NCBI GenBank assembly: GCA_038118725.1
Contig: JAYOIK010000003.1
Coordinates: forward strand, 36,419 to 100,418
From: JADHLJ01 sp038118725
GTDB lineage: Bacteria; Pseudomonadota; Alphaproteobacteria; Thalassobaculales; Thalassobaculaceae
Direction of reading: 5' to 3'
Length of the DNA stretch: 64,000 nucleotides
Each line of letters opens with the position of its first letter. Position 1 is the first letter of the stretch. The notes under the pieces are model-generated. The model did no database searches. It worked only from the letters and a program-made list of their open reading frames with translations, and had not been told where the DNA came from. The position numbers and the translations under genes were made by a program. Of this stretch, positions 1 through 8,977 are shown piece by piece.

Positions 1-1
1 G

Positions 2-721
2 ACGGAAAAGGCGCGCGAACTCGGCATGATGGATACCACCTATCGCAACGCGACGGGGTGGCCGGACCAGGACCATCGCATGACGGCGCGAGACCTGGTA
101 ACCCTGGCGATCGCGACGATCCGGGACTTTCCAGAGTTCTACCCGATCTACTCGGAAACCACCTACACCTACAATAAGATCAAGCAAGGCAATCGGAACC
201 CGCTGCTTTACAAGGGGATCGGCGCGGATGGTCTGAAGACCGGGCATACCAATGCCGCGGGCTATGGCCTGACGGCGTCGGTGAAGCGCGCCGGACGCCG
301 CCTGATCCTGGTGGTCAATGGTCTCGGCAGCGTGCGTGCCCGCACCTCGGAATCTCAATCCTTGATCGAATGGGGCTTTCGCGAATTCGATAACTACAAT
401 CTGTTGAGCGTCGACGAACCGGTCGAAAACGCCGATGTCTGGCTCGGCACGGCGAAAACCGTCCCGCTGGTGTTAAAAGAGGATCTGCTTTTGACCCTGC
501 CGCGATCGGCGCGCAAGAAGATGAAGGTCAGTGTGATCGTCGAGGAGCCGGTCCCGGCGCCGATCGAAAAGGGGCAGCGGGTCGCCACGCTCAAGATCGC
601 CGCGCCGGAAATCGAGGCCATCGAGCTTCCGCTTTTCGCCGGTGCGGGGGTCGAGCGCCTCGGTGTGCTCAACCGAGTGATGGCGGCGGTCGGTTATTTG
701 ATTTGGGGCGCCGGTGGTTGA
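2..721 (+). CDS. D-alanyl-D-alanine carboxypeptidase, C-terminal part (DacC/PBP5 family)
   Basis: Serine carboxypeptidase that trims the terminal D-Ala from peptidoglycan stem peptides in the periplasm. Only the last 239 residues are present; the frame is open from base 2, so the signal peptide and the SxxK and SxN motifs lie upstream of the window. Visible are the TYRNATGWPD segment typical of PBP5-like enzymes and the KTG triad in DGLKTGHT near residue 79. The following C-terminal domain resembles PBP5_C, and the tail is hydrophobic (VGYLIWGAGG), as in membrane-associated members. It overlaps tmk by 8 bp, the usual alphaproteobacterial order. Family assignment is firm; the exact paralogue is not decidable. 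Confidence 0.93.
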   Translation, partial: TEKARELGMMDTTYRNATGWPDQDHRMTARDLVTLAIATIRDFPEFYPIYSETTYTYNKIKQGNRNPLLYKGIGADGLKTGHTNAAGYGLTASVKRAGRRLILVVNGLGSVRARTSESQSLIEWGFREFDNYNLLSVDEPVENADVWLGTAKTVPLVLKEDLLLTLPRSARKKMKVSVIVEEPVPAPIEKGQRVATLKIAAPEIEAIELPLFAGAGVERLGVLNRVMAAVGYLIWGAGG

Positions 722-1394
722 TCAAGCGCCTGTCTTGGGGAGGCGTCCCGGCAGGTTCCTGACCTTCGAGGGAGGAGAGGGCGCCGGTAAATCCACCCAA
801 ATCAAACTGCTCGCCCAGAGCTTGCGGGATCGCGGGATCGATGTGATCACCACGCGAGAGCCAGGTGGCTCGGAAGAGGCGGAGAATATCCGAGCTCTCT
901 TGGTGACCGGCGAGCCGGGGCGGTGGGATCCGATCTCCGAGACACTGTTGCTTTATGCCGCGCGGCGGGACCATTGGCTGCGTCTGATCCAACCCGCCTT
1001 GGACGAGGGCAAATGGGTGCTGTGCGATCGTTTCGCCGACTCGACCCGAGTTTATCAGGGTATCGGCAAGGGCGTGGACGAGGAGCTGATCGAGGAGTTG
1101 CACGATCTGTCCCTTGGGAATGTTGAGCCGGATCTGACATTGCTGCTCGATCTGCCGGCGGAGACCGGTTTGTCACGCACGCGCGTGAGAGAAGACGAGA
1201 CGGCTTCCGGCGAGACCCGTTTCGAGATGATGGCTTTGGACTTCCACCGATCCCTGCGCGCCGGCTTCGCCTCCTTGGCCCATAGGCATCCTGACCGCTT
1301 CGCGACCATCGACGCGACCCAAGGGGTTGCCGATGTCGCGGCGGCGGTGCTTGATAGGGTTCGAGAGCGATTTTCCCTGGATGACGCGGTTTGA
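714..1394 (+). CDS. tmk: Thymidylate kinase
   Basis: Phosphorylates dTMP to dTDP in the cytoplasm for DNA precursor synthesis. The 226-residue protein has the P-loop FEGGEGAGKSTQ near residue 19, the nucleotide-binding segment CDRFADSTRVYQG near residue 103, and a LID with SRTRVREDET. Length is normal for the family. The start is GTG at 714 inside the end of the carboxypeptidase gene, and the gene ends with a 4-bp overlap with holB, so the three are very likely co-translated. No other family fits these motifs. Confidence 0.97.
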   Translation: MVDQAPVLGRRPGRFLTFEGGEGAGKSTQIKLLAQSLRDRGIDVITTREPGGSEEAENIRALLVTGEPGRWDPISETLLLYAARRDHWLRLIQPALDEGKWVLCDRFADSTRVYQGIGKGVDEELIEELHDLSLGNVEPDLTLLLDLPAETGLSRTRVREDETASGETRFEMMALDFHRSLRAGFASLAHRHPDRFATIDATQGVADVAAAVLDRVRERFSLDDAV

Positions 1395-2494
1395 GCGATC
1401 TGGAAATACCGGCCCCGCGGGATACTTATGACCTTGTCGGCCATGAAGCCGCCGAGGCACGGCTGCTCGACGCCTGGAAGGGCGGGCGCATGCCACATGC
1501 CTGGTTGCTGACCGGTCCGCGCGGCATCGGCAAGGCGACCCTGGCATTTCGTCTGGCGCGTTTCGTGCTGAATGGCGGCGGCGTGGACGAGGGGCCGAGT
1601 CTGTTCGGCGATGCCGAACTCGGCCCACCCGCCGAGGGGTTGGCGATCGATCCGGAACTACCGGTTGCCCGTCAGGTGGCCAGCGGTGGACACCCGGATC
1701 TGCTGGTTATCGAACGCTCCGTGAATGAGCGGTCCAAGACATTGCGACGCGAAATCGTCGTCGAGGATGTAGCCGCGTTGTCGGGGTTTTTGAGATTAAC
1801 CTCGTCTTCCGGAGGCTGGCGCGTGGTGATCGTCGACAGCATCGACGAGATGAACCGCAACGCCGCCAATGCGATGTTGAAGCTCTTGGAGGAACCGCCG
1901 AAGCGCGCGCTGCTGATCCTGGTGAGCCACGCGCCGGGCGGGTTGCTGCCGACGATCCGCTCGCGTTGTCGCAAGCTACACCTCTCGCCGCTGGCCGATA
2001 CGCGGGTCGAGGAACTGCTTGCGCGCATGGCTCCGGATCTCGATCCGGGACTGACGGCGGTGGCGACGCGCCTCGCGGAGGGAAGCATCGGCAGGGCCCT
2101 GGAACTCGCCGCCAATGACGGTCCGGCGGTGCTGGGCGACGCGGTGCGAGTTTTCGACGGCGCGCCGCCGATCAATCGCAAGCGCCTGCTGGACGCGACC
2201 GAGAAATGGATCCGGCGGGGCAAGGGCGAGGAAGGTGACCCGCTCGCCGGACGGATGGAATTGATCCTTTGGTGGCTCGGCCAAGGCGTTCGCCGCTTGG
2301 CGTCGGGCTACTCCGACGAGGTTGAGACCATACCCGGCGAGACCGGGGTTTTCGGCGCCATGGCGAGCCGTTTCGGCCTCCACGGCTGTTGCGCGCGCCT
2401 GGAACGCGCGGAAACCGCGCTCCGCCGCGGCATCGGCCTCAATCTCGATCGAAAGCAGATGGTGATGTCGATGATGCTGGAACTGGGGGAGTAG
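1391..2494 (+). CDS. holB: DNA polymerase III delta-prime subunit
   Basis: AAA+ clamp-loader subunit that helps load the sliding clamp during replication. The 367-residue protein shows a Walker A-like GPRGIGKA near residue 43, the Walker B/sensor region VIVDSIDEMNRNAANAMLK, and LLEEPP followed by the SRC motif in TIRSRCRKL, all typical of HolB. The start is TTG at 1391, overlapping the tmk stop by 4 bp. In many alphaproteobacteria metG and tatD follow holB; here a convergent dioxygenase gene follows instead, so the conserved synteny ends at this point. Confidence 0.95.
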   Translation: MSDLEIPAPRDTYDLVGHEAAEARLLDAWKGGRMPHAWLLTGPRGIGKATLAFRLARFVLNGGGVDEGPSLFGDAELGPPAEGLAIDPELPVARQVASGGHPDLLVIERSVNERSKTLRREIVVEDVAALSGFLRLTSSSGGWRVVIVDSIDEMNRNAANAMLKLLEEPPKRALLILVSHAPGGLLPTIRSRCRKLHLSPLADTRVEELLARMAPDLDPGLTAVATRLAEGSIGRALELAANDGPAVLGDAVRVFDGAPPINRKRLLDATEKWIRRGKGEEGDPLAGRMELILWWLGQGVRRLASGYSDEVETIPGETGVFGAMASRFGLHGCCARLERAETALRRGIGLNLDRKQMVMSMMLELGE

Positions 2495-2517
2495 TTGCGT
2501 CCTTCGATCGCGTCCGC

Positions 2518-3420
2518 TCAATACGGCGCGTCGCCCATGACCGTGACCCGGTGCATCTCGCGGCGTTGCCCGGCATAGTCGTTCACCGCGTAGTGCTGGA
2601 CACAGCGATTGTCCCAGAACGCGACCGAACCCTTTTCCCAGCGGAACCGGCAGCAGAAATCCGGCGCGGTGCAATGCAGGTAGAGGCGTTGCAGGATCGG
2701 CGCGCTGTCGGCCTCGGACAGGCCGGCGATGCGGGTTGTGAAATTGCCGTTCACATAGAGCGCCTTGCGCCCGGTTTCGGGGTGGGTGCGGAAGATCGGC
2801 TGTTCGGTGACCAGGACCGGCGCCTCTTCCTCGGGCTTCACCATGGTCGTGCTGTCCTTGTAGCGCTGATTGAAGGCGCCGGCCTTGCCGTAGATCGGTT
2901 CCGCGCTATGGGTGGCGGTGCGCCCGTCGAGCAGGTCCTTCATCCCCTCGGATAGAGTCTCATAGGCGAGATATTGGCTGGCGAACAAGGTGTCGCCGCC
3001 GACCTCGGGCACGTCGAGCGCGTAGAGGATCGAGCCGAGCGGCGGGGTTGTGTGGTAGGTCACGTCCGAATGCCAGGTGCCGCCGAAATTCTTGGTGTCG
3101 GACTCGGTCTTGATGATTCGTATGATCTCGGGATAGTCGTCCAGCCCCTTGACGTATTCGTGGACATGCAGCTCGCCGAAACGCTTGCCGAAATCGCGGT
3201 GCTGTTCCGGGGTCATCTTCTGGTCGCGAAAGAAGATCACCTGAAACTCAAGCAGCGCGCGGCGGATCTCGGCGATCACCGCGTCATCGAGATTTTGGCC
3301 GAGATCAACACCGAACAACTCCGCGCCGAGCGCCCCGGTCACCGGCTTAACCTGGAGATATTGATAAGGCGCGCTGTCACGACCGGTGAGCGAGATGTTA
3401 TCGCGATAGATGACGTTCAT
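2518..3420 (-). CDS. TauD/TfdA family Fe(II)/2-oxoglutarate dioxygenase
   Basis: Predicted cytoplasmic non-haem iron dioxygenase coupling 2-oxoglutarate decarboxylation to hydroxylation of a small organic substrate, as in taurine or 2,4-D degradation. The 300-residue protein has the HxD iron motif in GTWHSDVTYH, a distal histidine in NRCVQHYAVNDY and the 2-oxoglutarate arginine in QRREMHRVTVMG. ATG at 3420 is chosen because the domain begins directly after it; the frame stays open upstream, so a longer form starting at MIQVR is possible. It stands alone, convergent with holB, so the substrate cannot be inferred. Taurine dioxygenase is one possibility. Confidence 0.88.
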   Translation of the reverse strand: MNVIYRDNISLTGRDSAPYQYLQVKPVTGALGAELFGVDLGQNLDDAVIAEIRRALLEFQVIFFRDQKMTPEQHRDFGKRFGELHVHEYVKGLDDYPEIIRIIKTESDTKNFGGTWHSDVTYHTTPPLGSILYALDVPEVGGDTLFASQYLAYETLSEGMKDLLDGRTATHSAEPIYGKAGAFNQRYKDSTTMVKPEEEAPVLVTEQPIFRTHPETGRKALYVNGNFTTRIAGLSEADSAPILQRLYLHCTAPDFCCRFRWEKGSVAFWDNRCVQHYAVNDYAGQRREMHRVTVMGDAPY

Positions 3421-3488
3421 GGCGGCTTCCTCGGCTGCGTGCGTAATTCGAACCTGGATCATAGCAGACGGCGCGGACCGACGGTATA

Positions 3489-4463
3489 GTGCGCCCGGTT
3501 CGGCATGGTCTCTCACTTTTCTTTCTGGATTCCCGCATGGTCGGCGATGTCTCTTCCGGCGAGGAGCCGAAACGCTTGCGGCGACCGGCGACGCTCCTGT
3601 CCAAGCTTCCCGAACCCTTGGCTTACACGATGCATCCATTTCTTGTTCACAGCGGGCTCGACCGGTGGCTGCTACCGAAGGAGCGGGAGATCGTGGCCGA
3701 AGCACTGGAAGGTTACTGGTTCAAGCTGGATCCTCGTGACGAAATTGCCCGCGAGATCCTACATTTCGGTGCCTATGAGAAGCGGAATATCGAAATTATC
3801 CGTCGTCTTGTTCGAGGTCTCGGCGGCACCTTCATGGATGTCGGCGCCAATCTCGGCAATCACTCGATCCTATTGGCGGCGGATTTCGAGCAGCTTGCCG
3901 TTTTCGAACCCAACCCGCCGACCCTTGCCAGGCTCAGAGCTAATCTGGAGTTAAATGCGTTGTCCAAGGCCCAGGTTTTTGGGATCGGGCTCTCGGACGC
4001 CAATGTCTCGCTGCCGTTCCATGCCGAGACCGGGACCAATCCCGGCGCCTCGCGATTTCTAGACGTGGCGGAGAAGGGGGCGAGCCGGTTGGAGGTTCGG
4101 ATCGGCGACGAGGTTGTCGAGGCCGGCGCGCTCGGACCGATCACGGCGATCAAGGTCGATGTGGAAGGTCACGAGGAGCGGGTAATCGTGGGCCTCGCCC
4201 GGACCATCGAGAGAGATCAACCCTTGGTGTTCATGGAATGGGACGCGCGCCGTAACGGGCCGGGATGTCTGGAACGGCTCGCGGGTTACACCTTTCACGT
4301 CCAGCCCTGGGAAATGACTCGGCGGCGCTTGTGGCGGCCCTTCGCCCGGGGCATTGATGCCGGGCGGTGTCCCAGATTGGTCGCGGTCACGCATGGCGAC
4401 TTGAGCGATCGCTATGTCAGCATGTTGGTCGCGGTTCCACCGGGACAGGCCCTGTCGCTCTGA
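3489..4463 (+). CDS. FkbM family SAM-dependent methyltransferase
   Basis: Predicted O-methyltransferase, often acting on sugars or secondary metabolites. The protein is 324 residues from GTG at 3489; ATG at 3537 gives 308 residues and is equally plausible, since neither has a strong ribosome binding site. The SAM-binding motif FMDVGANLGNHSILLA lies near residue 117, followed by the acidic FEPNPPTL strand. A later IKVDVEGHEERVIVG segment is diagnostic of FkbM proteins. There is no polysaccharide or polyketide cluster around it, so the acceptor is unknown. It is convergent with the adenylate cyclase gene, with only 3 bp between the stops. Confidence 0.85.
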   Translation: MRPVRHGLSLFFLDSRMVGDVSSGEEPKRLRRPATLLSKLPEPLAYTMHPFLVHSGLDRWLLPKEREIVAEALEGYWFKLDPRDEIAREILHFGAYEKRNIEIIRRLVRGLGGTFMDVGANLGNHSILLAADFEQLAVFEPNPPTLARLRANLELNALSKAQVFGIGLSDANVSLPFHAETGTNPGASRFLDVAEKGASRLEVRIGDEVVEAGALGPITAIKVDVEGHEERVIVGLARTIERDQPLVFMEWDARRNGPGCLERLAGYTFHVQPWEMTRRRLWRPFARGIDAGRCPRLVAVTHGDLSDRYVSMLVAVPPGQALSL

Positions 4464-4466
4464 GGG

Positions 4467-6503
4467 TCACTTGCTTCTGAAAATATAGACGCCATCCCAA
4501 TCTTCCGGTGTCGGGGCCTCGGAAAGCTCGCGGGCGCGATCGGCCATGACCTGGGCGGCCTTGTCGTCGGGGTTCGAGGCGGCGAGAGTGGAGAAGCCAC
4601 CGGCCGCGGTCCGAAAATCGCCGGCGAAATAGGCGCCCAGGGCGGCTTCATAACGATCACGGCGCGCCAGGCGTTCACTATCGACCTCGCCCTTGAGGCC
4701 GAGTAGCTCCGAGATCGGCAAGCCGCCCTTGCGCCCGGCGACCGCGACCCGGTCGAGGCTGCGCCATTCAAAGCCATCGCCGGCCTCGCCGCGCAGCTCG
4801 TCGGAGGCGATGATCCTGGTGCCATAGGCCTTGTTCACGCCTTCGAGGCGCGCCGCGACATTGACCGTGTCGCCGATCACCGTGTAGCCGAAGCGATCGC
4901 TGGATCCGACATTACCGACCAGCACTTGACCGACCGCGAGACCGACGCGGATGCGGAACACCGGACGCCCGGCAGCGATCCTGTCGGCCACCGCCGCCTC
5001 GGTCATTTCCACCGACACCAACGCGGCCCGACAGGCCATGGCGGCGTGTTCCGGTACGTCCTGCGGCGCGTTGAAGAAGGCCAGGATGCCGTCGCCCATG
5101 AATTTGTCGATGGTGCCGTCGCGCTCCCGGATCGCCTTGGTCATGTCGTCGAAATAGGCGTTCAACTCCTCGACCAGACGGTTGGCCTCAAGGGTCTCCG
5201 TGATCCCGGTAAACCCCTCGATGTCAGAGACGAAGATACTGAGCCGGCGTTCCTCGACCCCGATTGACGCCGCGGTGCCGCCGGTGACCAGACGCCGCGC
5301 CACCTCGGGCGGAACATAGCGTTCAAGGGAACGAAGGCCGGATTTCATCGCTCCCAGCGCCTCTCCGAGCGTCGCGACCTCGCGGACCATGGAAGCGTTG
5401 GGATTGCTGTCCGTGATCTGCATCCTGGCGGCCTCGGAAAGCTGGCGGGTGACATCGCGCAGCGGAGCGGCGAGGCGGCTGGCGAACAGGGCGCCGAGCA
5501 GGATCACGAAAACCGCGGCCCCGCCGGCGAACAGCACCGTGCTGGTCATCCGCTCATTGGCCAGTTTGAGGATATCCGCCTCGGGGACCAGGACCCCGAC
5601 ATGCCAGTCCAAGCCCTCGATCGCCTCGGCGCCGAGGATGGCGATGTGATAGGTCTGATCCCGGTGCTTGAAACCGATTGATTCGATCTCGTCGCCGACC
5701 AGGGGGCCGTGCGACCGGTCAAGCGCGGCGAGGCCGGATTTCAACAACTCATCGAATTTGCGGTCGCGCTCGCCGTTAAAACGGGGCTCGGCGGCGATGG
5801 TGTTATCGTGGTGGGCAAGGAAGACATGGCCCTTGCCGGCGATCTTCATCTTCCCTAGCCATTCCTCCATCCCCACTAGGGGGATATCGACATGAAAGAC
5901 GCCGTTGGGCGCTCCGGCTTCGCCGCCGCCATGCGCCATGACCGCGGACACACCCGCCCGACCGTTGGAGAACTCGTAGGTCTTGGTCCACTCCGGAGTT
6001 TCGGCGGAGAGCCCCCGCTTGTACCATTCGCTGTTCCGATAGTCGTTTGAGCCGGCGCCGGCATGGGCGCGATGAATTTCCGAGGCGCCATCCTCCAGGA
6101 TTTCCGCGCCGAACTCACCTCGGCGGGCCAAAAGATAGATCGAACCCTCGTTTGACCCGTAACCGACCAGGGTGCCCTGGGGATAGGCGACGGCCTGGGT
6201 CAATAGATGCGCCTTGATGTCGTCATGCTCGGAGAGGTTCAGGTCGTGATGGCTCAGCAGAAACTCGATCTCGCGCAGACCGCGCGGCACGGCGCCCAGA
6301 TGTTCGTGGATCTTCGCGGTGGTGCCCTGGGCGACGGTGCGAAACTGCGACTCGGCGAGCTTGCCGAGCGCGTCGCGGGCCTCGAAATTGACCAGCCCGG
6401 CGACAATCCCGGCGGCGGGTATGACGATGGCGACCAACAGGCCTTGCAAGATCGGTCTTAGGCCAAATCCGGAACGGGATTTGGTTTGATCGGCGTCTGT
6501 CAT
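4467..6503 (-). CDS. Membrane-bound class III adenylate cyclase with periplasmic sensor and HAMP
   Basis: Makes cAMP in response to a periplasmic signal. The 678 residues comprise TM helix 1 (about 17-42), a periplasmic dCache-like sensor (about 45-305), TM helix 2 (about 320-342), a HAMP-like segment (about 343-395) and a class III cyclase domain (about 418-600). Metal-binding aspartates are D427 in FVSDIEGFT and D471 in FMGDG. K467 and the GDTVN aspartate D545 fit ATP selectivity, and N548/R552 form the transition-state pair in NVAAR. A roughly 70-residue helical tail follows. The gene is monocistronic and divergent from the next reductase gene. The ligand is unknown. Confidence 0.92.
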   Translation of the reverse strand: MTDADQTKSRSGFGLRPILQGLLVAIVIPAAGIVAGLVNFEARDALGKLAESQFRTVAQGTTAKIHEHLGAVPRGLREIEFLLSHHDLNLSEHDDIKAHLLTQAVAYPQGTLVGYGSNEGSIYLLARRGEFGAEILEDGASEIHRAHAGAGSNDYRNSEWYKRGLSAETPEWTKTYEFSNGRAGVSAVMAHGGGEAGAPNGVFHVDIPLVGMEEWLGKMKIAGKGHVFLAHHDNTIAAEPRFNGERDRKFDELLKSGLAALDRSHGPLVGDEIESIGFKHRDQTYHIAILGAEAIEGLDWHVGVLVPEADILKLANERMTSTVLFAGGAAVFVILLGALFASRLAAPLRDVTRQLSEAARMQITDSNPNASMVREVATLGEALGAMKSGLRSLERYVPPEVARRLVTGGTAASIGVEERRLSIFVSDIEGFTGITETLEANRLVEELNAYFDDMTKAIRERDGTIDKFMGDGILAFFNAPQDVPEHAAMACRAALVSVEMTEAAVADRIAAGRPVFRIRVGLAVGQVLVGNVGSSDRFGYTVIGDTVNVAARLEGVNKAYGTRIIASDELRGEAGDGFEWRSLDRVAVAGRKGGLPISELLGLKGEVDSERLARRDRYEAALGAYFAGDFRTAAGGFSTLAASNPDDKAAQVMADRARELSEAPTPEDWDGVYIFRSK

Positions 6504-6594
6504 GGAAAGTTCCGAACTTTTTGATCCTCGCGGGCTCGCAACAAGACACTAGCAAGATTAAGATCGCCGGCGTTGAACTTATTTGGGGATCGAC

Positions 6595-7596
6595 ATGAGG
6601 TATTGCGTGATCGGCGCCGGCGCCATGGGCGGGCTTTATGGTCTGAGGCTGGCGGCCAAGGGACATTCGGTCGATTTTCTCGACGTCAATCAGGACCATG
6701 TGGACGCGATCAATCGCGGTGGCTTTCGTCTGTCGGGCGTGACCGGGGACAATACCTATCCGGTCAAGGCAATGACGGACGCGGAGAGCCTCGCCGGGAC
6801 CGCCGATATCGTGCTGTTTCATCCCCATACCACGGGCACGGCCGCGGCCGCGACGTCGGCATCGGTGGTGCTGAAGCCGGATGGCTGGGCGGTGACGCTC
6901 CAGAACGGCATCGGCAATGTCGAGGCGCTGGTCGATGCGCTCGGGGAGGCCCGGGTCGTCGGCGGGATCAGCTATCACAGCGCGGCGATGGCCGATCTCG
7001 CCCATTCGCTGCACACCAATGCGGGCGCGACCTATCTGGGAGAACTTGGTGGCGGCGGAAGTCCGCGGGTCGAGGCCCTGGCGGCATCCCTGCGCGACGC
7101 CGGCTTCGAGCCCGAGATCGCGCCGGATATCATAAGCGTGATCTGGAGCAAGTTCGTCCATAATTGCGCGATCAACGCGATCTGCGCGGTTTCCGGCATG
7201 CGTGGGGGCGAGGTTGTCCGGCATGAGGCGGCGAACGCGCTCCAGAGCCATATTCTGGAGGAGGTCATGGCCGTGGTGGCGGCCAAGGGGATCACGCTGA
7301 CCAACTCGGATCCCGTCTCCTATATCAAGGCTCACACGTTCCTGCGTTTCAACAAGCCCTCGATGCAACAGCATATGGAGGCGGCGCGCCCGACCGAGAT
7401 CGACTCGCTGAACGGGGCTTTGGTGCGCGAGGCCAAGGCGCTGGGAGTACCGGTTCCGTTCAACGAGGCCCTGACCCTGATGGTCAAGGCTCGGGAATGG
7501 GCCATGGCCGAGGCGGCCAGCGGTATTGTGAGGGACTACGCCGCGATGGAGGCCGAGGCCGAGAAGGAGGCCGCCGCGAGGGGAGAGTTGGTCTGA
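6595..7596 (+). CDS. Ketopantoate reductase family protein (PanE/ApbA-like), copy 1
   Basis: NADPH-dependent 2-ketoacid reductase of the 2-dehydropantoate 2-reductase family. It has 333 residues with the N-terminal Rossmann motif CVIGAGAMGGLYG, then LQNGIGN, then the C-terminal catalytic segment IWSKFVHNCAINAICA containing the conserved lysine. ATG at 6595 is chosen because GGGG lies 6-9 bases before it; an in-frame TTG at 6583 is less likely. A paralogue lies at 11578-12501. With two copies and no panB or panC nearby, one or both may reduce a catabolic 2-keto acid rather than serve pantothenate synthesis. A surface-carbohydrate-type gene starts 52 bp downstream. Confidence 0.87.
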   Translation: MRYCVIGAGAMGGLYGLRLAAKGHSVDFLDVNQDHVDAINRGGFRLSGVTGDNTYPVKAMTDAESLAGTADIVLFHPHTTGTAAAATSASVVLKPDGWAVTLQNGIGNVEALVDALGEARVVGGISYHSAAMADLAHSLHTNAGATYLGELGGGGSPRVEALAASLRDAGFEPEIAPDIISVIWSKFVHNCAINAICAVSGMRGGEVVRHEAANALQSHILEEVMAVVAAKGITLTNSDPVSYIKAHTFLRFNKPSMQQHMEAARPTEIDSLNGALVREAKALGVPVPFNEALTLMVKAREWAMAEAASGIVRDYAAMEAEAEKEAAARGELV

Positions 7597-7648
7597 GCTG
7601 GGCGAAGTGCTATCAGCCCTCATCCGAACCGTCAGTTGATGGGTGCAG

Positions 7649-8977
7649 ATGTCCGTCGTCAATCCCGTGCTCTACGTACCGGTTGAAAGCCAGAACCGGG
7701 AACTCGACTCGAAACTTCTGATCGCCGGAGCGGTCGCGGCGGCGGGCGTCAAGGTGGTGTTGGGCTGGCAACGGACGGTGGTCACGAATTTCGCGAACCT
7801 GCCGCCGGGAATGGTCCTGCTGAAAGGGCTCAACAAGATTCAACGCGGACATATGCGGCGAGCCAGGAACGCGGGCCATCTCGTTACCGCGATCGACGAG
7901 GAAGGCTTCGCTATCTCCGATCCCGAATGTCTGCTGAAGGATATCGACCCGAATGTCGCGGAGTTTTGTCACAGGGTTTACGCTCCGCACCCGACCTATC
8001 GTCGGGTGCTTCTGGAGAATCGTGACTTTGGCGCTGACCAAGTGCTCGTCACCGGCAATCCCAGGACTGACCTGACCCGTCCTCCATTTAGCGAGATCCT
8101 GCGCGACGAAGCCGACACTCTGGCGGCGAAGCACGGGCCGATGGTGCTAGTGAACTCGAATACCTGCGCGGTGAACTCCGCCTGGGGCGATCTCGATCGA
8201 TACTTTCGGGTCTGCGCCGAAATCGGCTGGCTCGATCCCAATGACCCCAAGGGTCATCAGACTTTCCACGACCATGTCCAGCATGACCAAGCTAGTTTCC
8301 TGGCCATGCGCGAGGCTCTGGAACTGTTTCATGTCGCCCTGCCGACCCATGACATCGTTATCCGGCCCCATCCCTCCGAGCGCTTCGAGCCTTGGTTCGA
8401 CCGTTACGATCATCGTGAGCGCTTTCATGTCATCGGCGAGGGTAACAACCTCGCCTGGATCATGGCCGCCGACCTGGTGCTGCACACCAGTTGCACCACC
8501 GGTTCCGAGGCCGCGCTCATGGGGCGACCGGTGATTTCCCTGGTTCCCGACGGGGCTTGCGTGGCCCATTGGTATATCAGCAACAAGGTCAACCCGGTCG
8601 CGCGTTCCCCCGAAGAGGCGGCTGACATGGCCAGGCGCTATCTGGTCGATGGCGAGGATGTCTTCGCGGTTGGTCGGGGAGCGCGCGAAGCCAATATGCG
8701 GGAATTCTTCTCCCTCGGCGCCGAGAGGCAGTCGCATGAGCGGATTGCGTCCGACATCCTCGGATGTTTCGGCCGGGCTATTGACCGGAGTTACCACTGG
8801 CGGATCGAACGACTAAACGTGCTTCAGGAATCGATCGCCGAAAGTAATAAGAACGATTTCGATCTCGCCGCGCTGGAACAACGTCTCGACCTGCTCGAAC
8901 GCTTCGCCGATGGATATAAAAAGCCGAAAGCCCGCCGCGTTCACGACGAACTATTCATGCTTGAAGCCAGGGATTAA
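7649..8977 (+). CDS. Surface carbohydrate biosynthesis-type protein (GT-B-like), copy 1
   Basis: The 442-residue protein resembles a poorly characterised group annotated as surface carbohydrate biosynthesis proteins, with a fold probably like UDP-GlcNAc 2-epimerases or CDP-glycerol transferases. Segments shared with the paralogue at 48911-50266 are the N-terminal RELDSKLLIA, NLPPGMVLLKGLN, a DEEG motif, VTGNPRTDLTRPPF, VNSN, and HTSCTTGSEAALMGRPV, which probably forms a nucleotide-sugar site. ATG at 7649 is used; GTG at 7643 is also possible. No signal peptide is seen. Its stop overlaps the convergent PEP-mutase-family gene by 4 bp. No polysaccharide cluster surrounds it, so the role is open. 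Confidence 0.72.
   Translation: MSVVNPVLYVPVESQNRELDSKLLIAGAVAAAGVKVVLGWQRTVVTNFANLPPGMVLLKGLNKIQRGHMRRARNAGHLVTAIDEEGFAISDPECLLKDIDPNVAEFCHRVYAPHPTYRRVLLENRDFGADQVLVTGNPRTDLTRPPFSEILRDEADTLAAKHGPMVLVNSNTCAVNSAWGDLDRYFRVCAEIGWLDPNDPKGHQTFHDHVQHDQASFLAMREALELFHVALPTHDIVIRPHPSERFEPWFDRYDHRERFHVIGEGNNLAWIMAADLVLHTSCTTGSEAALMGRPVISLVPDGACVAHWYISNKVNPVARSPEEAADMARRYLVDGEDVFAVGRGAREANMREFFSLGAERQSHERIASDILGCFGRAIDRSYHWRIERLNVLQESIAESNKNDFDLAALEQRLDLLERFADGYKKPKARRVHDELFMLEARD

Noticed and set aside
3440..3470. Sequence resembling a tRNA T-arm on the minus strand (GGTTCGAATT)
   Set aside because: No acceptor stem, anticodon arm or D-arm can be formed around it. It lies in the leader of the TauD-type gene.
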